Position numbers and translations under genes: made by a program
Shown here: one piece after another, positions 18,781 to 28,030 of the stretch
How the letters are laid out: every line of letters begins with the position of its first letter
Numbering within the stretch: the stretch's first letter is position 1
Origin: Listeria goaensis
Lineage (GTDB): Bacteria > Bacillota > Bacilli > Lactobacillales > Listeriaceae
Assembly: GCF_900186125.1 (NCBI RefSeq)
Contig: NZ_FYBQ01000015.1
Coordinates: 1 to 50,510 of the forward strand
Reading direction: 5' to 3'
DNA: 50,510 bases
The notes under the pieces: generated by a model
The model's input: only the letters and a program-made list of their open reading frames with translations
What the model was told of the DNA's origin: nothing
Database searches by the model: none

Positions 18781-18807
18781 TCAATACCTCCGTTTTAATC
18801 CAAAATT

Positions 18808-19092
18808 CTATTTAATTACTGCTAAAATGTCGCTTTCGCGGATAATCAATAAGTCTTTTCCTTCAAAGGTTACTTCCGTCCCAGAGTACTTGGAGAAAAT
18901 AATGTGGTCGCCTGTTTCAACTTCTAGCGCTTCTTTTGCACCGTTATCAAGAATTCGACCAGAGCCTACTGCGACAACTTTACCTTCTTGTGGCTTTTCT
19001 TTCGCTGAATCAGGTAAAACTATCCCGCTCGCTGTTTTTTCTTCAGCCTCTACAACTTCAATAATAACGCGATCTCCTAATGGTTTTAACAA
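18808..19092 (-). CDS. groES: 10 kDa co-chaperonin GroES (TTG start)
   Basis: A 94-residue GroES, the family length when started at TTG 19092 (product [13 protein letters not shown]). GGAGG (19101-19105) lies 8 bases upstream of this TTG. The ATG two codons earlier is only 2 bases from GGAGG and is less likely. The mobile-loop region ([18 protein letters not shown]) and the C-terminal [13 protein letters not shown] are conserved. First gene of groES-groEL. Confidence 0.95.
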   Translation of the reverse strand: MLKPLGDRVIIEVVEAEEKTASGIVLPDSAKEKPQEGKVVAVGSGRILDNGAKEALEVETGDHIIFSKYSGTEVTFEGKDLLIIRESDILAVIK

Positions 19093-19115
19093 TTCCATAA
19101 CCTCCTTGAATCTTT

Positions 19116-19142
19116 TTAGCACTCGATACACTTGAGTGCTAA
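19116..19142 (-). promoter_or_regulatory. CIRCE operator (HrcA-binding)
   Basis: A perfect TTAGCACTC-N9-GAGTGCTAA inverted repeat between promoter and groES. HrcA binds this element and represses chaperone genes until heat shock. Confidence 0.98.
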
Positions 19143-19152
19143 CACAATTCTT

Positions 19153-19181
19153 ATATTAGTCAAAATAGGTTAAAATTGCAA
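19153..19181 (-). promoter_or_regulatory. groES-groEL promoter
   Basis: On the minus strand: TTGCAA (19176-19181), 17-base spacer, TAATAT (19153-19158), 10 bases upstream of CIRCE, so the operator spans the transcription start. Confidence 0.75.
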
Positions 19182-19298
19182 GTATAAAGGGCTCGTTTTT
19201 ATTAAAATTTCTTTCTTATTTGCAACTGCCACCTATTTCTTAGTACAATAGAACAGAATTGAAATGAAACATTAGGTTTCTTGGAAGGAAGCGGTTTT

Positions 19299-19982
19299 TT
19301 GGCAAAACGATATATCACTATTATTATAAGTTATTTTATTCTACTATTTTCTGGAATTTTAGGTGTGCCTCTTGTTGCGGCCATTTTAAACTCATTTAGC
19401 TCAGCTTCAAAAACTGAAATTGCAAATCTATCCGTCGTAATTTGGAGTATTCTTGCAAATATCGCTTCATTATGTATTATTTGGTTGCTTCTTCGGAACC
19501 AGCCTGAATTTAATAAAATTGCTACCGGACAAAAAGCGGGACTTCCAAGTAGCATTCTTTGGGCCGTAGGTGGCTTCTTCATTTTACTTGTTGCTCAATA
19601 CGTGGCGGTTTTTGTCATTACCATTTTTGCCGGCCTACCTAGTGGGTCAGAAAATACGGCAGACCTTTTAGGCTATTCCAAAACAGCGCCTATCTTCCTC
19701 ATTTTTATCAGCATCCTCGGTCCGATTTTAGAGGAGTTAGTATTTCGAAAAGTGTTGTACGGAGGACTGGCAAACATTATAAATATTCATGTTGCGGCGG
19801 TTATTAGTTCGTTTGTTTTTGCCCTTCTACATGGTGACATACAATATTTACTTTCTTACTTCTTGATTGGTCTTATTCTTTGTTATCTGTATACGAAAAC
19901 AAAGCGCATTATTGTTCCGATGTTTGCACATATCTTAATGAATTCTTTCGTTATAATCTTAAGTCTTTTCTTTTGGGGGTAA
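19299..19982 (+). CDS. CPBP family intramembrane metalloprotease (YdiL-like)
   Basis: A 227-residue membrane protein with about 6-7 helices. The CPBP (CAAX protease/bacteriocin-processing) motifs are present: EELVFRKVLYGG near 145 (EExxxR), FALLHGD (second His motif) and AHILMN (third). The start is TTG 19299 (MAKRY), with GGAAGG about 10 bases upstream. In Bacillus, ydiL and ydiK sit next to groES-groEL, the same neighbourhood. Biological substrate unknown. Confidence 0.85.
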   Translation: MAKRYITIIISYFILLFSGILGVPLVAAILNSFSSASKTEIANLSVVIWSILANIASLCIIWLLLRNQPEFNKIATGQKAGLPSSILWAVGGFFILLVAQYVAVFVITIFAGLPSGSENTADLLGYSKTAPIFLIFISILGPILEELVFRKVLYGGLANIINIHVAAVISSFVFALLHGDIQYLLSYFLIGLILCYLYTKTKRIIVPMFAHILMNSFVIILSLFFWG

Positions 19983-19991
19983 AAAAGGGAT

Positions 19992-20198
19992 ATGAATCGA
20001 CGTTTTTTATTACAAGGATTACTTTACATTATTTTAGGTATCGTATTCGTTTATTTCGCTATACAACAAGTAAATACAAGTGGTTGGGGCTTTTTTGCCT
20101 ACGTGATTGCCGGCATGGCTGCTGTTGATTTTGTGACCGGCGCCCGTTTTATTATTCAAGGATTTAAAAAAGACGTTCCACCATCAGATGAAAATTAA
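19992..20198 (+). CDS. YdiK-like small membrane protein
   Basis: A 68-residue protein with two transmembrane helices (about 5-24 and 30-57) and a short charged tail KKDVPPSDEN. Order and fold match YdiK (DUF4305) of Bacillus, next to the CPBP protease and groESL. It starts 9 bases after the protease gene and is followed by a terminator. Function unknown. Confidence 0.75.
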   Translation: MNRRFLLQGLLYIILGIVFVYFAIQQVNTSGWGFFAYVIAGMAAVDFVTGARFIIQGFKKDVPPSDEN

Positions 20199-20226
20199 AA
20201 AGGCTTCCAATTTTTGGAAGCCTTTT
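20197..20226. terminator. bidirectional terminator between ydiK-like gene and glmS
   Basis: AAAAGGCTTCC-AATTTTT-GGAAGCCTTTT. T-runs on both strands serve the convergent genes. Confidence 0.9.
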
Positions 20227-20229
20227 GCT

Positions 20230-22038
20230 TTATTCTACTGTAACACTTTTCGCTAAATTACGTGGTTTGTCCACATCGCATCCGCGGTGGAGTGCCGCAT
20301 AATAAGCGAGCAATTGGCACGGAATAACACTAGCAAGTGAAGTTAATAACGGATGGACTTGTGGAATTACAAGACGGTCTCCAGGCTGTTCTAGGCCTTC
20401 CATCGCAAATACGCAAGCATTTGCTCCGCGTGCTAAAACCTCATTGACATTTCCGCGGATATTCCAATTAATATTTTCCTGCGTGATAATCGCTAAAACA
20501 GGCGTTTCGTCCTCAATAAGTGCGATTGTTCCGTGTTTTAGCTCGCCGCTCGCAAACCCTTCTGCTTGAATATACGAAATTTCTTTCAGCTTTAAGGCCG
20601 CTTCCATCGCGACAAAATAGTCAACACTTCTTCCTAGGAAAAAAGCATTCCGTGTAGTTGCGAGAAACTCACCTGCAATATGTTCAACTAATTCCTTTGA
20701 AGTGACCATCGTTTCCATGGCTGTCGCTACGATACCAAGCTCGGCAGCAAGATTCAACTCTTTTGCGTCTTGAATCCCTTTCGCCCGACCAAGTGTAACC
20801 GCCAGCACACTTAAAACCGCGATTTGTGCGGTATACGCCTTTGTAGAAGCTACGGCAATTTCGGGACCGGCGAACAAATACATGGCATGGTCCGCTTCAC
20901 GGTCGAGTGTCGATCCTGCCACATTCGTAAGCGTTAGCGTTGGATAGCCCATACTCTTCACCTTCACGAGAACTTGACGGCTGTCCGCCGTTTCCCCGCT
21001 TTGCGTAATAAATAGAAATAGCGGGCGCTCGGAAAGGAGTGGCATGTTATAACCAAATTCACTGGAAACATGGACTTCTACTGGAATGTGCGCCAACTTT
21101 TCAATTAGATTTTTTCCAACTAGGCCAGCATGATAGCTTGTGCCGCACGCAATGATGTGCACGCGGTCGGATGCTAAAATCGCGTCTAGGATAGCTTCAT
21201 CCACGGTAAGATCGCCAGCTTCATTTTGATACGACTGAATGATGCGGCGTGTGACAGCCGGTTGCTCATCGATTTCTTTTAACATATAGTGTGGGTAAGT
21301 GCCCTTTTCAATGTCTGTCGCGTCGATTGTTGCGGTGTAAGGCGCACGCTCAATTTCTTCCCCTTCAAGATTTAAGATTTGAATGCTAGAGCGTTTTAAA
21401 ATCACCATTTCTCCGTCCATAATCTCAATGAACTCGTCGGTTTCTTTTAAAGCTGCCATCGCATCGCTTGCAATAATATTAAAGCCATTTCCTTTGCCGA
21501 TTAGAAGCGGACTTTTACTTTTAGCTGCATAAAGCGTTTGGCTTTCTTTGTTGTCAATTAAGCTAATCGCATAGGAGCCTTGTAGGAGCGCAAGCGTTTG
21601 CTGAAGCGCTTCTTGCGTCGCTAAGCCTTCATTTGCGAATTTCTCAATTAATTGAACGATAACTTCTGTGTCGGTGTCACTTTTGAAAGTCGCCTCTTTT
21701 AAATAGTTTTCTTTTAAAAGGGAATAGTTTTCAATGACGCCATTATGCACCATCGTAAAACGACCAGACGGGCTTTGATGCGGATGCGCATTCTCATGAC
21801 TCGGTTTCCCGTGCGTTGCCCAGCGCGTATGCCCGATTCCGATTTCTCCGTATGCCTCGTTTGCTACTGCTTTAGCTAGGTCAGCAATTCTACCTTTTTC
21901 CTTCACAACATACACATTATTTTTGTCTAAAAGCGCAATTCCAGCTGAATCGTAGCCACGATATTCTAGTTTTTCTAGTCCGTTTAGTAACACATCTTTC
22001 GCATTTTTTTCTCCAATAAATCCAACAATTCCACACAT
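20230..22038 (-). CDS. glmS: glucosamine-6-phosphate synthase (isomerizing)
   Basis: A 602-residue enzyme making GlcN-6-P from fructose-6-P and glutamine, the entry to UDP-GlcNAc and cell-wall synthesis. The class II glutaminase domain begins MCGIVGF; after Met removal Cys1 is the nucleophile, so the start must be ATG 22038, which has GGAGG 8 bases upstream. [12 protein letters not shown] and two SIS domains with CGTSYHAG and TQSGETADS follow, and the end is [12 protein letters not shown] glmS ribozyme in the leader makes the mRNA sensitive to GlcN-6-P. Confidence 0.97.
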   Translation of the reverse strand: MCGIVGFIGEKNAKDVLLNGLEKLEYRGYDSAGIALLDKNNVYVVKEKGRIADLAKAVANEAYGEIGIGHTRWATHGKPSHENAHPHQSPSGRFTMVHNGVIENYSLLKENYLKEATFKSDTDTEVIVQLIEKFANEGLATQEALQQTLALLQGSYAISLIDNKESQTLYAAKSKSPLLIGKGNGFNIIASDAMAALKETDEFIEIMDGEMVILKRSSIQILNLEGEEIERAPYTATIDATDIEKGTYPHYMLKEIDEQPAVTRRIIQSYQNEAGDLTVDEAILDAILASDRVHIIACGTSYHAGLVGKNLIEKLAHIPVEVHVSSEFGYNMPLLSERPLFLFITQSGETADSRQVLVKVKSMGYPTLTLTNVAGSTLDREADHAMYLFAGPEIAVASTKAYTAQIAVLSVLAVTLGRAKGIQDAKELNLAAELGIVATAMETMVTSKELVEHIAGEFLATTRNAFFLGRSVDYFVAMEAALKLKEISYIQAEGFASGELKHGTIALIEDETPVLAIITQENINWNIRGNVNEVLARGANACVFAMEGLEQPGDRLVIPQVHPLLTSLASVIPCQLLAYYAALHRGCDVDKPRNLAKSVTVE

Positions 22039-22114
22039 ATTTTTATCCTCCAATAGTTAAAAGGGCAGACGAATCCAATTTTTGCCCTCCCCGAAAATTT
22101 TTCGTTTCCTTGGA

Positions 22115-22303
22115 GAAAAACACATGCTCTTTAGCGCTCTGTTCATCTGGTCGCCCAAATGGTTTGTAGCTAAAGCGTAACGACTGCATGTACAGCCGGG
22201 AGACTCCCGCCGAAATTTCGATTAATCTCCTCCTCGTCAACTAATTTCATAGCAAGCTAGAGTTTCACTAGCGGCTAGTTCCGTCCAATTAGTTCTGGCG
22301 CTT
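22115..22303 (-). ncRNA. glmS ribozyme-riboswitch
   Basis: On the minus strand the leader holds AGCGCCAGAACT at the 5' end (self-cleavage predicted between A22302 and G22301), GACGAGGAGGAG, AATCGAAATTTCGGCGGGAG and a 3' half ending AGAGCGCTAAAGAGCAT, all conserved blocks of the glmS ribozyme. GlcN-6-P acts as cofactor: cleavage destabilises the mRNA and lowers GlmS synthesis. It lies 77 bases upstream of the glmS start codon. The 3' boundary is approximate. Confidence 0.95.
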
Positions 22304-22353
22304 TTATTTAGTTTTAAACGATCCTCCTTTCCTTTTTTCAAGGAAACAAAATC

Positions 22354-22382
22354 ATTCTACACTAAATTGTATAGTTGGTCAA
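22354..22382 (-). promoter_or_regulatory. glmS promoter
   Basis: On the minus strand: TTGACC (22377-22382), 17-base spacer, TAGAAT (22354-22359), about 50 bases upstream of the ribozyme cleavage site. Confidence 0.8.
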
Positions 22383-22435
22383 GCATTTTGTTAAGCCAAT
22401 TAAGAGGAATTGGTATATACATATTCCCAGAAATC

Positions 22436-22472
22436 AAAAAAAATGGAAATCAATTATGATTTCCATTTTTCT
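22436..22472. terminator. terminator after the DUF5105-like lipoprotein gene
   Basis: AAAAATGGAAATC and GATTTCCATTTTT stem over a short loop with flanking A/T runs, immediately after the lipoprotein stop codon. Confidence 0.85.
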
Positions 22473-22477
22473 TAGTT

Positions 22478-23131
22478 TTACATACCACCCATGTAGAAAG
22501 CTTTCATTAAACTTTGGACAAAGGCAATTTGATTACTTATTTTCCATTCGCTTTCATCTTTCGAATTAACTTCAAGTTTAAGTTTGACATCTACTGGTGT
22601 TGATACGACATCTGCTTTTTTGATTTGCTCTGTATAAACTTCAAGCATTTTCTTAACAAGTTTATCTTTATCAGTAGCTAGTGATGGATCCGCTATAACT
22701 TCTTTTTGTAATTCCGTTGTTAACCCTTGTTGAACGGCCTTCATATCAAGACCTTTGACGGAAAAAGTAATTTCAGGATTTTCTTTATCGTCGTTAGTTA
22801 CTTTTGTCGTATATGTTGCTTTTTCTTTCACACGGTTGCGTAGCGCACTATATAAGTCATCCACTTCTTTGTCGATATCTAGAGCGCTACCTGTCATTCG
22901 TGCTAAAGTTGATGTAAAGCTTTCTTTAAAACCTTTTTCAAACTCTTTTTCAGTGTCTGTTCCGTCTTCCCCATAAACGTCTTTTACTTTGTCTGTGTCT
23001 TTTCCGTACACAAGCGCGTTAACAGTAATTTCTGCTGCTTCCTTAGGCTCTACACGGTCATTTCCACATGCTGTTAAAAAGATGGACATTACGAAAATTA
23101 AAATTAAGCTAACAATACCCTTTTTCTTCAA
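22478..23131 (-). CDS. lipoprotein, DUF5105-like
   Basis: A 217-residue secreted lipoprotein. The signal peptide ends in the lipobox FLTAC with Cys22 as the lipidated residue. The mature part starts NDRVEPKEAAEITVNALVYGKD, a pattern found in DUF5105-type lipoproteins of Listeria and relatives: a helical repeat-like region, then a C-terminal strand region. Start is TTG with GGGAGG upstream. Monocistronic, function unknown. Confidence 0.78.
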   Translation of the reverse strand: MKKKGIVSLILIFVMSIFLTACGNDRVEPKEAAEITVNALVYGKDTDKVKDVYGEDGTDTEKEFEKGFKESFTSTLARMTGSALDIDKEVDDLYSALRNRVKEKATYTTKVTNDDKENPEITFSVKGLDMKAVQQGLTTELQKEVIADPSLATDKDKLVKKMLEVYTEQIKKADVVSTPVDVKLKLEVNSKDESEWKISNQIAFVQSLMKAFYMGGM

Positions 23132-23266
23132 AACAATTCCTCCCTAAATTCAATAATATACTTTCTAGTTCAGTATATCATTTTCAAGCAAAGTCACAAT
23201 AGATTTGTGACAAAATTCACTTATTAGACACAGAATAAGTAGTTTTACTTCAAAAAAACGGAACTT

Positions 23267-24097
23267 TTAACGTTTTCTTCCAATCAAAATCAATATTCCT
23301 GAAAGAAAACTGGAAACACCCACAACAAATTGGATGCCGAATAAGCGATTTTCATTTTTGGCAAGGTCATACCCGTTTTTTATCGCAAAAGTCATCCATT
23401 GTTCGAACCAAGTATAGTTGACCAAATATAAAAAACCGATTCCGAGCACGATTCCAGCCATGAAGTAAGAGCCTCGTTTTAAGCTCGATGTTGCCGCTAT
23501 CAGTAAGAGAAGTGCGCTTACACAAGCAAACAGTGCATCAAAGTCATTTGTAAAAATGTATGCATCACTCGCTTTAGGGTTTTGAAAATGTTGAATAATA
23601 ATGACCGCTAGCCAAATCGCGAGCCCTGCACTTGCTACTAAAAAGACAATACTTGTAATCAGCCATTTTCGTTTCCAATTTTCATTTTGATTGAGCTCTG
23701 TACTAAGTTGCCCTTTTTTGTTAAAAATAAAGATAAAAAATAGTACGAGACTAATGACAGCCAAGATGGAATTGGTGTAATTAAATGGCCCTTGAATATC
23801 TTCTGTTTTATCAAGTAGAGGTTGAATTTGGTAAAAATAAACTGAGAATGCTTGGAACGCTGTGTAGGCTAGTAGAACGACAGCTACTGCTAAACGGAAA
23901 ATATCATTTTGAATCATGACGGCTCCGCTCACAATTAGGAGTAGCGCAAATAGGCCAATAATCCAGTAATTCCACACAAAGTTATAATCTCCAGCGTCGC
24001 TCATGAAATAGCCGTACACGGCACTAGAAAAGCTATATAGTTGGGCGAAACCAATCATGATTGTGAAACTTGCAGCCACTTGACGTAATTTTTGCAA
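23267..24097 (-). CDS. polytopic membrane protein, unknown function
   Basis: About 276 residues with some eight hydrophobic segments and a basic C-terminus (GRKR). I do not recognise the family. Start choice: TTG at 24097 or 24100, because AAAGGA lies 5-8 bases upstream; the ATG at 24118 abuts the glmM terminator and has no ribosome-binding site. The terminator just upstream suggests either its own promoter in the hairpin region or readthrough from glmM. Lengthy loops are absent, so an enzyme is unlikely. Confidence 0.65.
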   Translation of the reverse strand: MQKLRQVAASFTIMIGFAQLYSFSSAVYGYFMSDAGDYNFVWNYWIIGLFALLLIVSGAVMIQNDIFRLAVAVVLLAYTAFQAFSVYFYQIQPLLDKTEDIQGPFNYTNSILAVISLVLFFIFIFNKKGQLSTELNQNENWKRKWLITSIVFLVASAGLAIWLAVIIIQHFQNPKASDAYIFTNDFDALFACVSALLLLIAATSSLKRGSYFMAGIVLGIGFLYLVNYTWFEQWMTFAIKNGYDLAKNENRLFGIQFVVGVSSFLSGILILIGRKR

Positions 24098-24118
24098 CAA
24101 AAAAATCCTTTCTTTCAT

Positions 24119-24154
24119 AAAAATCCCGTCATCGCAATCGATAACGGGATTTTT
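24119..24154 (-). terminator. terminator after glmM
   Basis: AAAAATCCCGT (24119-24129) and ACGGGATTTTT (24144-24154) pair perfectly over a 14-base loop. It ends the cdaA-cdaR-glmM operon. Confidence 0.88.
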
Positions 24155-24161
24155 AGGTTAC

Positions 24162-25511
24162 TTAGTTTAAGCCCATTTCTGTGCGAACAACACTTGCAAT
24201 TTGTTCGCAATAAGCTTCAGTTTTTTCGGTTGTTTCGGCTTCGACCATTACGCGAACAAGTGGTTCTGTTCCTGAAGGACGAACTAAAACGCGTCCGTTA
24301 TCTCCCATATCGTTTTCAACGAGACGAATTGCTTCGCTTACTTTAGGATTTTCTTCTACCGCATTTTTATCTGTCACACGAATGTTCACTAATTTTTGCG
24401 GGAAAGTTTGCATCTCACTAGCAAGTTCCGATAATTTCTTACCTGTTGCTTTCATCACGTTGATAAGTTGAATGCCTGATAATAAACCATCCCCCGTTGT
24501 ATTATGGTCAAGGAAAATGATATGACCGGATTGTTCCCCGCCAAGATTATAATCACCAGCGCGCATGGCTTCGACGACGTAACGGTCACCAACAGCCGTT
24601 TGCACATCCGCGATATTCAATTCCTTTAATCCTTTATAGAAACCTAGGTTACTCATAACCGTTGAGACAACTGTATTTTGGTTGAGCGAGTCATGTTCAT
24701 TTAAATATTTAGCACAAATAAACATGATTTTGTCGCCATCGACAATTTCGCCGTTCTCATCAATTGCAATGACGCGGTCGCCATCACCGTCGAATGCTAA
24801 GCCAACATTTGCTTCTTTTTCTTTTACAAATGCAGCTAAACTTTCTGGATGTGTTGAGCCGACGCCGTCATTAATGTTTAAACCGTTTGGCGAGGCACCC
24901 ATTGAAACCGTTTCTGCTTCTAAATCTGCGAACAAATGGTTCGCTAAACTAGATGTGGCTCCGTTTGCACAGTCCAGGGCTACAAGGACACCTGAAAAGT
25001 CTTGGTCAACCGTTTGCTTCAAGAATTGTAAATACTTTTGCTTTCCTTCCAAATAATCGCTCACTGTTCCTAATCCGTCAGAACTCGGGCGCGGAAGCTC
25101 ATCTTTTACTTGATCAAGTAGTTCTTCGATTTCAAGTTCTTGGTCATCGGACAGCTTGAAGCCATCTGAGCCGAAGAATTTAATGCCGTTATCTTCAACT
25201 GGGTTATGTGATGCGGAAATCATGACACTGGCTGAAGCACCTTGTGCACGTGTTAAGTAAGCAACTCCTGGTGTTGAAATAACACCTAAACGCATGACTT
25301 CAATTCCTACAGAAACAAGTCCTGCAATAAGTGCAGATTCTAACATTTCCCCAGAAATACGTGTGTCTCTTCCTACCAATACTCTTGGGTGTTCTCCCAC
25401 ATGTTTGGTTAGAACGTAGCCCCCCATGCGTCCTAAGCGGAAAGCAAGTTCTGGTGATAATTCCTGATTAGCTACGCCGCGAACTCCGTCCGTTCCAAAA
25501 TATTTTCCCAT
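24162..25511 (-). CDS. glmM: phosphoglucosamine mutase
   Basis: A 449-residue GlmM converting GlcN-6-P to GlcN-1-P for UDP-GlcNAc. The four phosphohexomutase motifs are visible: the phosphoserine loop SASHNP near 100, metal loop DGDGDR near 240, sugar loop GEQSGH near 325, and phosphate loop [12 protein letters not shown] near 410. Start is ATG 25511 ([12 protein letters not shown]), with GGAGAG 7 bases upstream. Last gene of the conserved cdaA-cdaR-glmM cluster; in other Firmicutes GlmM binds and inhibits CdaA. Confidence 0.97.
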   Translation of the reverse strand: MGKYFGTDGVRGVANQELSPELAFRLGRMGGYVLTKHVGEHPRVLVGRDTRISGEMLESALIAGLVSVGIEVMRLGVISTPGVAYLTRAQGASASVMISASHNPVEDNGIKFFGSDGFKLSDDQELEIEELLDQVKDELPRPSSDGLGTVSDYLEGKQKYLQFLKQTVDQDFSGVLVALDCANGATSSLANHLFADLEAETVSMGASPNGLNINDGVGSTHPESLAAFVKEKEANVGLAFDGDGDRVIAIDENGEIVDGDKIMFICAKYLNEHDSLNQNTVVSTVMSNLGFYKGLKELNIADVQTAVGDRYVVEAMRAGDYNLGGEQSGHIIFLDHNTTGDGLLSGIQLINVMKATGKKLSELASEMQTFPQKLVNIRVTDKNAVEENPKVSEAIRLVENDMGDNGRVLVRPSGTEPLVRVMVEAETTEKTEAYCEQIASVVRTEMGLN

Positions 25512-25686
25512 TATAATTCTCTCCTTCTGTATCAAAACATTGGATTACATTTCTAGCAGCAGATTGATTTCTGCTCCATTCGTCAATTATTTCATTTCTA
25601 TGCAAAAGACAATGCAAGTTCTATTATACCTTTTTTTGTTAAAAATTTCATCTTCTCAAGAAAAACATAGCTTTAGATGCCATTTG

Positions 25687-27027
25687 TCAGCTTACAGCAG
25701 CCGTTTCTTTTAGCTTAATTAAAAAGTCAGCAGTGCTTACCGAAAGTTTATAACTCACTTTATTAGGCAGATTATTCACTTGAATTCTAGTGCTATATTC
25801 GCCTTCTTTTGCGTTAGATAAATCCGCTACTGCGGTAATACTTGATGCACTAATTTGATTGATGGTACTTCTCGGACCGCTTAAAGTTACGTTAACTTTT
25901 CCATTAGTTGGCGTAATCATTTGTGCCGTGTAGGTGGACGGTAAGCCTCTTGTAAAGACGTCTAAACTCTGGAAAGTCTTTGAAACCGTTTGATCCCCGT
26001 CTGTTCCGTCATCTGAGTTTGGATTGTCATCATTTGAATCTGGCTCATTTTGATTAGCGTTTGAATCATCATTCGACTTTTTTACCGTCTTAATTCGCAC
26101 CTCGACAGTCTGCGGTTGAACAGATTTCGCACCATTTGGAACAGGAATTGTCACTTCTTGTACCGTATCCGCCGTAATGTTACTTACATTTACATTCACA
26201 CTAATTTCATCAATTTTAGCGAGCACATCTGCATCACCTTCGACCACGACTTCCTTCGTTTCAGGCGTTATGCTCGAAATCGTAATGTCCTCACTAGGCG
26301 TCCCGGTTTGATTAATTTTTAGCGGCACCGATTTACCAACTTTTTCTACCGGAACTGAAACATCTACTTTTTCAGGACTAATTTCAACATCTAGTTTGTT
26401 TAAATTATTGTCAAAAGCAGAAACCGTAGCTTTCGCTGTAAAATCTTCCTTATGCGCTGAACTTGTCTCAACGTTTGCTTTCACGTAAGCAATTTGTTCA
26501 ATCGTATCTTTTGCCCCTGTAATGGACACTTTGCCTGGATCTACTTTTGGTGTACCTGCCTCATAGCCGTCTGCAATAACCGAGTTACCAATCTCTGCAT
26601 CAACAGAAAATTTCTTCGTTACTTTTTCTTGGACATTGACTTTCGCAGATTCAGGACTAATTGTCACTTTTAAGCGTTCCGAAATATCTTTCACTTGGAA
26701 TTCCACCGTTTGTTCACCAATTTTGGCATTTCTTAGATCGGCGTATACTTTAAAATCTTGTTGTGCGCGCGCATTTTGCACGATACTTCTAGGTCCAGAA
26801 AGCGTTACTGTTACCGTGTCTGGCACGCCAGAAACATACAGGTTTTCTTTGTCGTAATAAACCTCAACTGGAACATTTTGAATTGTTTCCGTATCCATCT
26901 GAGAAGCCGTTTGAAAAGAGCCATCGCCCGCATTATTTTCAGACGTAACCGACGTAAATAAAATGGCGGCTAAAACGAGTGAAAGAATACGAATTGACCA
27001 TTTATTATTTAAAATGCGATCCATCAT
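25687..27027 (-). CDS. cdaR: CdaA regulatory protein CdaR (YbbR-domain protein)
   Basis: A 446-residue protein with one N-terminal membrane helix (about 10-27) and an extracytoplasmic array of YbbR beta-domains. The recurring VPVEVYYDKENL / VTVTLSGPRS pattern appears at the start and again near 380-410. CdaR is the membrane partner that modulates CdaA. A Ser/Asp/Asn-rich stretch of about 30 residues (roughly 320-350, with PDSNDDNPNSDDG) separates the last YbbR domain from the others. The start overlaps the cdaA stop by 4 bases (ATGA). Confidence 0.93.
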   Translation of the reverse strand: MMDRILNNKWSIRILSLVLAAILFTSVTSENNAGDGSFQTASQMDTETIQNVPVEVYYDKENLYVSGVPDTVTVTLSGPRSIVQNARAQQDFKVYADLRNAKIGEQTVEFQVKDISERLKVTISPESAKVNVQEKVTKKFSVDAEIGNSVIADGYEAGTPKVDPGKVSITGAKDTIEQIAYVKANVETSSAHKEDFTAKATVSAFDNNLNKLDVEISPEKVDVSVPVEKVGKSVPLKINQTGTPSEDITISSITPETKEVVVEGDADVLAKIDEISVNVNVSNITADTVQEVTIPVPNGAKSVQPQTVEVRIKTVKKSNDDSNANQNEPDSNDDNPNSDDGTDGDQTVSKTFQSLDVFTRGLPSTYTAQMITPTNGKVNVTLSGPRSTINQISASSITAVADLSNAKEGEYSTRIQVNNLPNKVSYKLSVSTADFLIKLKETAAVS

Positions 27028-27845
27028 TTTTTATGCCCCCCTTTCAAACGTGAAAAGAAGGATTTTTTCGCTTCCACTTGCGTCACTAATTCTTTTTCCA
27101 AAATTTCTTGTAGCCGTTCCTCTGACACTTCACGGAACAATTCGCCATTTTTCGTTACAGAAATGCCACCCGTTTCCTCCGACACGACAATCGTTAAACT
27201 GTCCGTTACCTCACTAATTCCAAGTGCTGCCCGGTGTCTTGTTCCAAGCTCTTTGGATAAAAAGGGGCTATCAGATAGCGGCAAGTAACTTGCCGCAGAA
27301 GCAATTTCATTTCCACGAATGATGACTGCACCGTCATGAAGCGGCGTATTCGGAATAAAAATATTGATTAAAAGTTGGGAAGAAATATTCGCATGAAGCG
27401 GTATCCCTGTTTCAATATAATCTTCCATGCCCGTATCTTTCGCAATGGAAATGAGCGCGCCGATTCGGCGCCTTGCCATGTATTTCGTTGATTTCATAAT
27501 GGAGTCAACCAAATTGTGTTGCTCTTTCTCGATTCTCGAACCGAGTCGGATAAAAATATTCCCCCGCCCGAGTGATTCAAGCGCGCGACGTAATTCCGGT
27601 TGAAAAATAATGATAATCGCAAGAAAACCCCATGTTAACGCTTGATCGGTAATCCATTCAACCGTTTGCAAATGCAGGAAGCTACTTGCCACTTTCACAA
27701 CGATGATAATAAAAATACCTTTTAGAAGCTGTACCGCTTTTGTTCCGCGGACAAGCATAATTAATTTATAAATGACAAACCAAACAACAAGTATATCTAC
27801 AATGTTAGCTAAATATTGTAAAAGTGGAATGTTCGCAAAGCTCAT
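27024..27845 (-). CDS. cdaA: diadenylate cyclase CdaA (DacA)
   Basis: A 273-residue membrane-bound DAC enzyme making c-di-AMP from two ATP. Three N-terminal helices lie within about residues 5-85. The DAC domain follows with the DGA motif at 171-173 and RHR at 203-205 (GTRHRAALG), both required for catalysis. c-di-AMP controls potassium and osmolyte balance and is essential in rich medium in Listeria. First gene of cdaA-cdaR-glmM, with GGAGG before the ATG. Confidence 0.97.
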   Translation of the reverse strand: MSFANIPLLQYLANIVDILVVWFVIYKLIMLVRGTKAVQLLKGIFIIIVVKVASSFLHLQTVEWITDQALTWGFLAIIIIFQPELRRALESLGRGNIFIRLGSRIEKEQHNLVDSIMKSTKYMARRRIGALISIAKDTGMEDYIETGIPLHANISSQLLINIFIPNTPLHDGAVIIRGNEIASAASYLPLSDSPFLSKELGTRHRAALGISEVTDSLTIVVSEETGGISVTKNGELFREVSEERLQEILEKELVTQVEAKKSFFSRLKGGHKK

Positions 27846-27927
27846 CTTTTCGCCTCCATTACTACAGCAACTTAGTATCTGTGCTAGTTTTTATCAACAG
27901 TTCGAACACTGTTCTTTCATAAGTTTC

Positions 27928-27933
27928 ATTATA
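27928..27933 (-). promoter_or_regulatory. cdaA operon promoter (extended -10)
   Basis: On the minus strand TATGCTATAATG is an extended -10 (TGC-TATAAT), with only a weak -35 match. It lies about 83 bases upstream of the cdaA start codon. Confidence 0.6.
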
Positions 27934-27992
27934 GCATAAGTATACAGCCATAAAAAGAAATCAAAAAGGCAGTTTGTTAAAGATTTTTATAA

Positions 27993-28030
27993 GAAAAAAG
28001 CTTTGCCAGATTTCTAGCAAAGCTTTTTTC
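27993..28030 (-). terminator. terminator of the maltose operon
   Basis: AAAAAAGCTTTGC and GCAAAGCTTTTTT form a 13-bp perfect stem after the maltose phosphorylase gene, with T-runs on both strands. Confidence 0.9.

Noticed and set aside
22043-22240. Minus-strand ORF upstream of glmS
   Set aside because: It lies inside the glmS ribozyme and leader; its residues reflect conserved RNA, not a protein.
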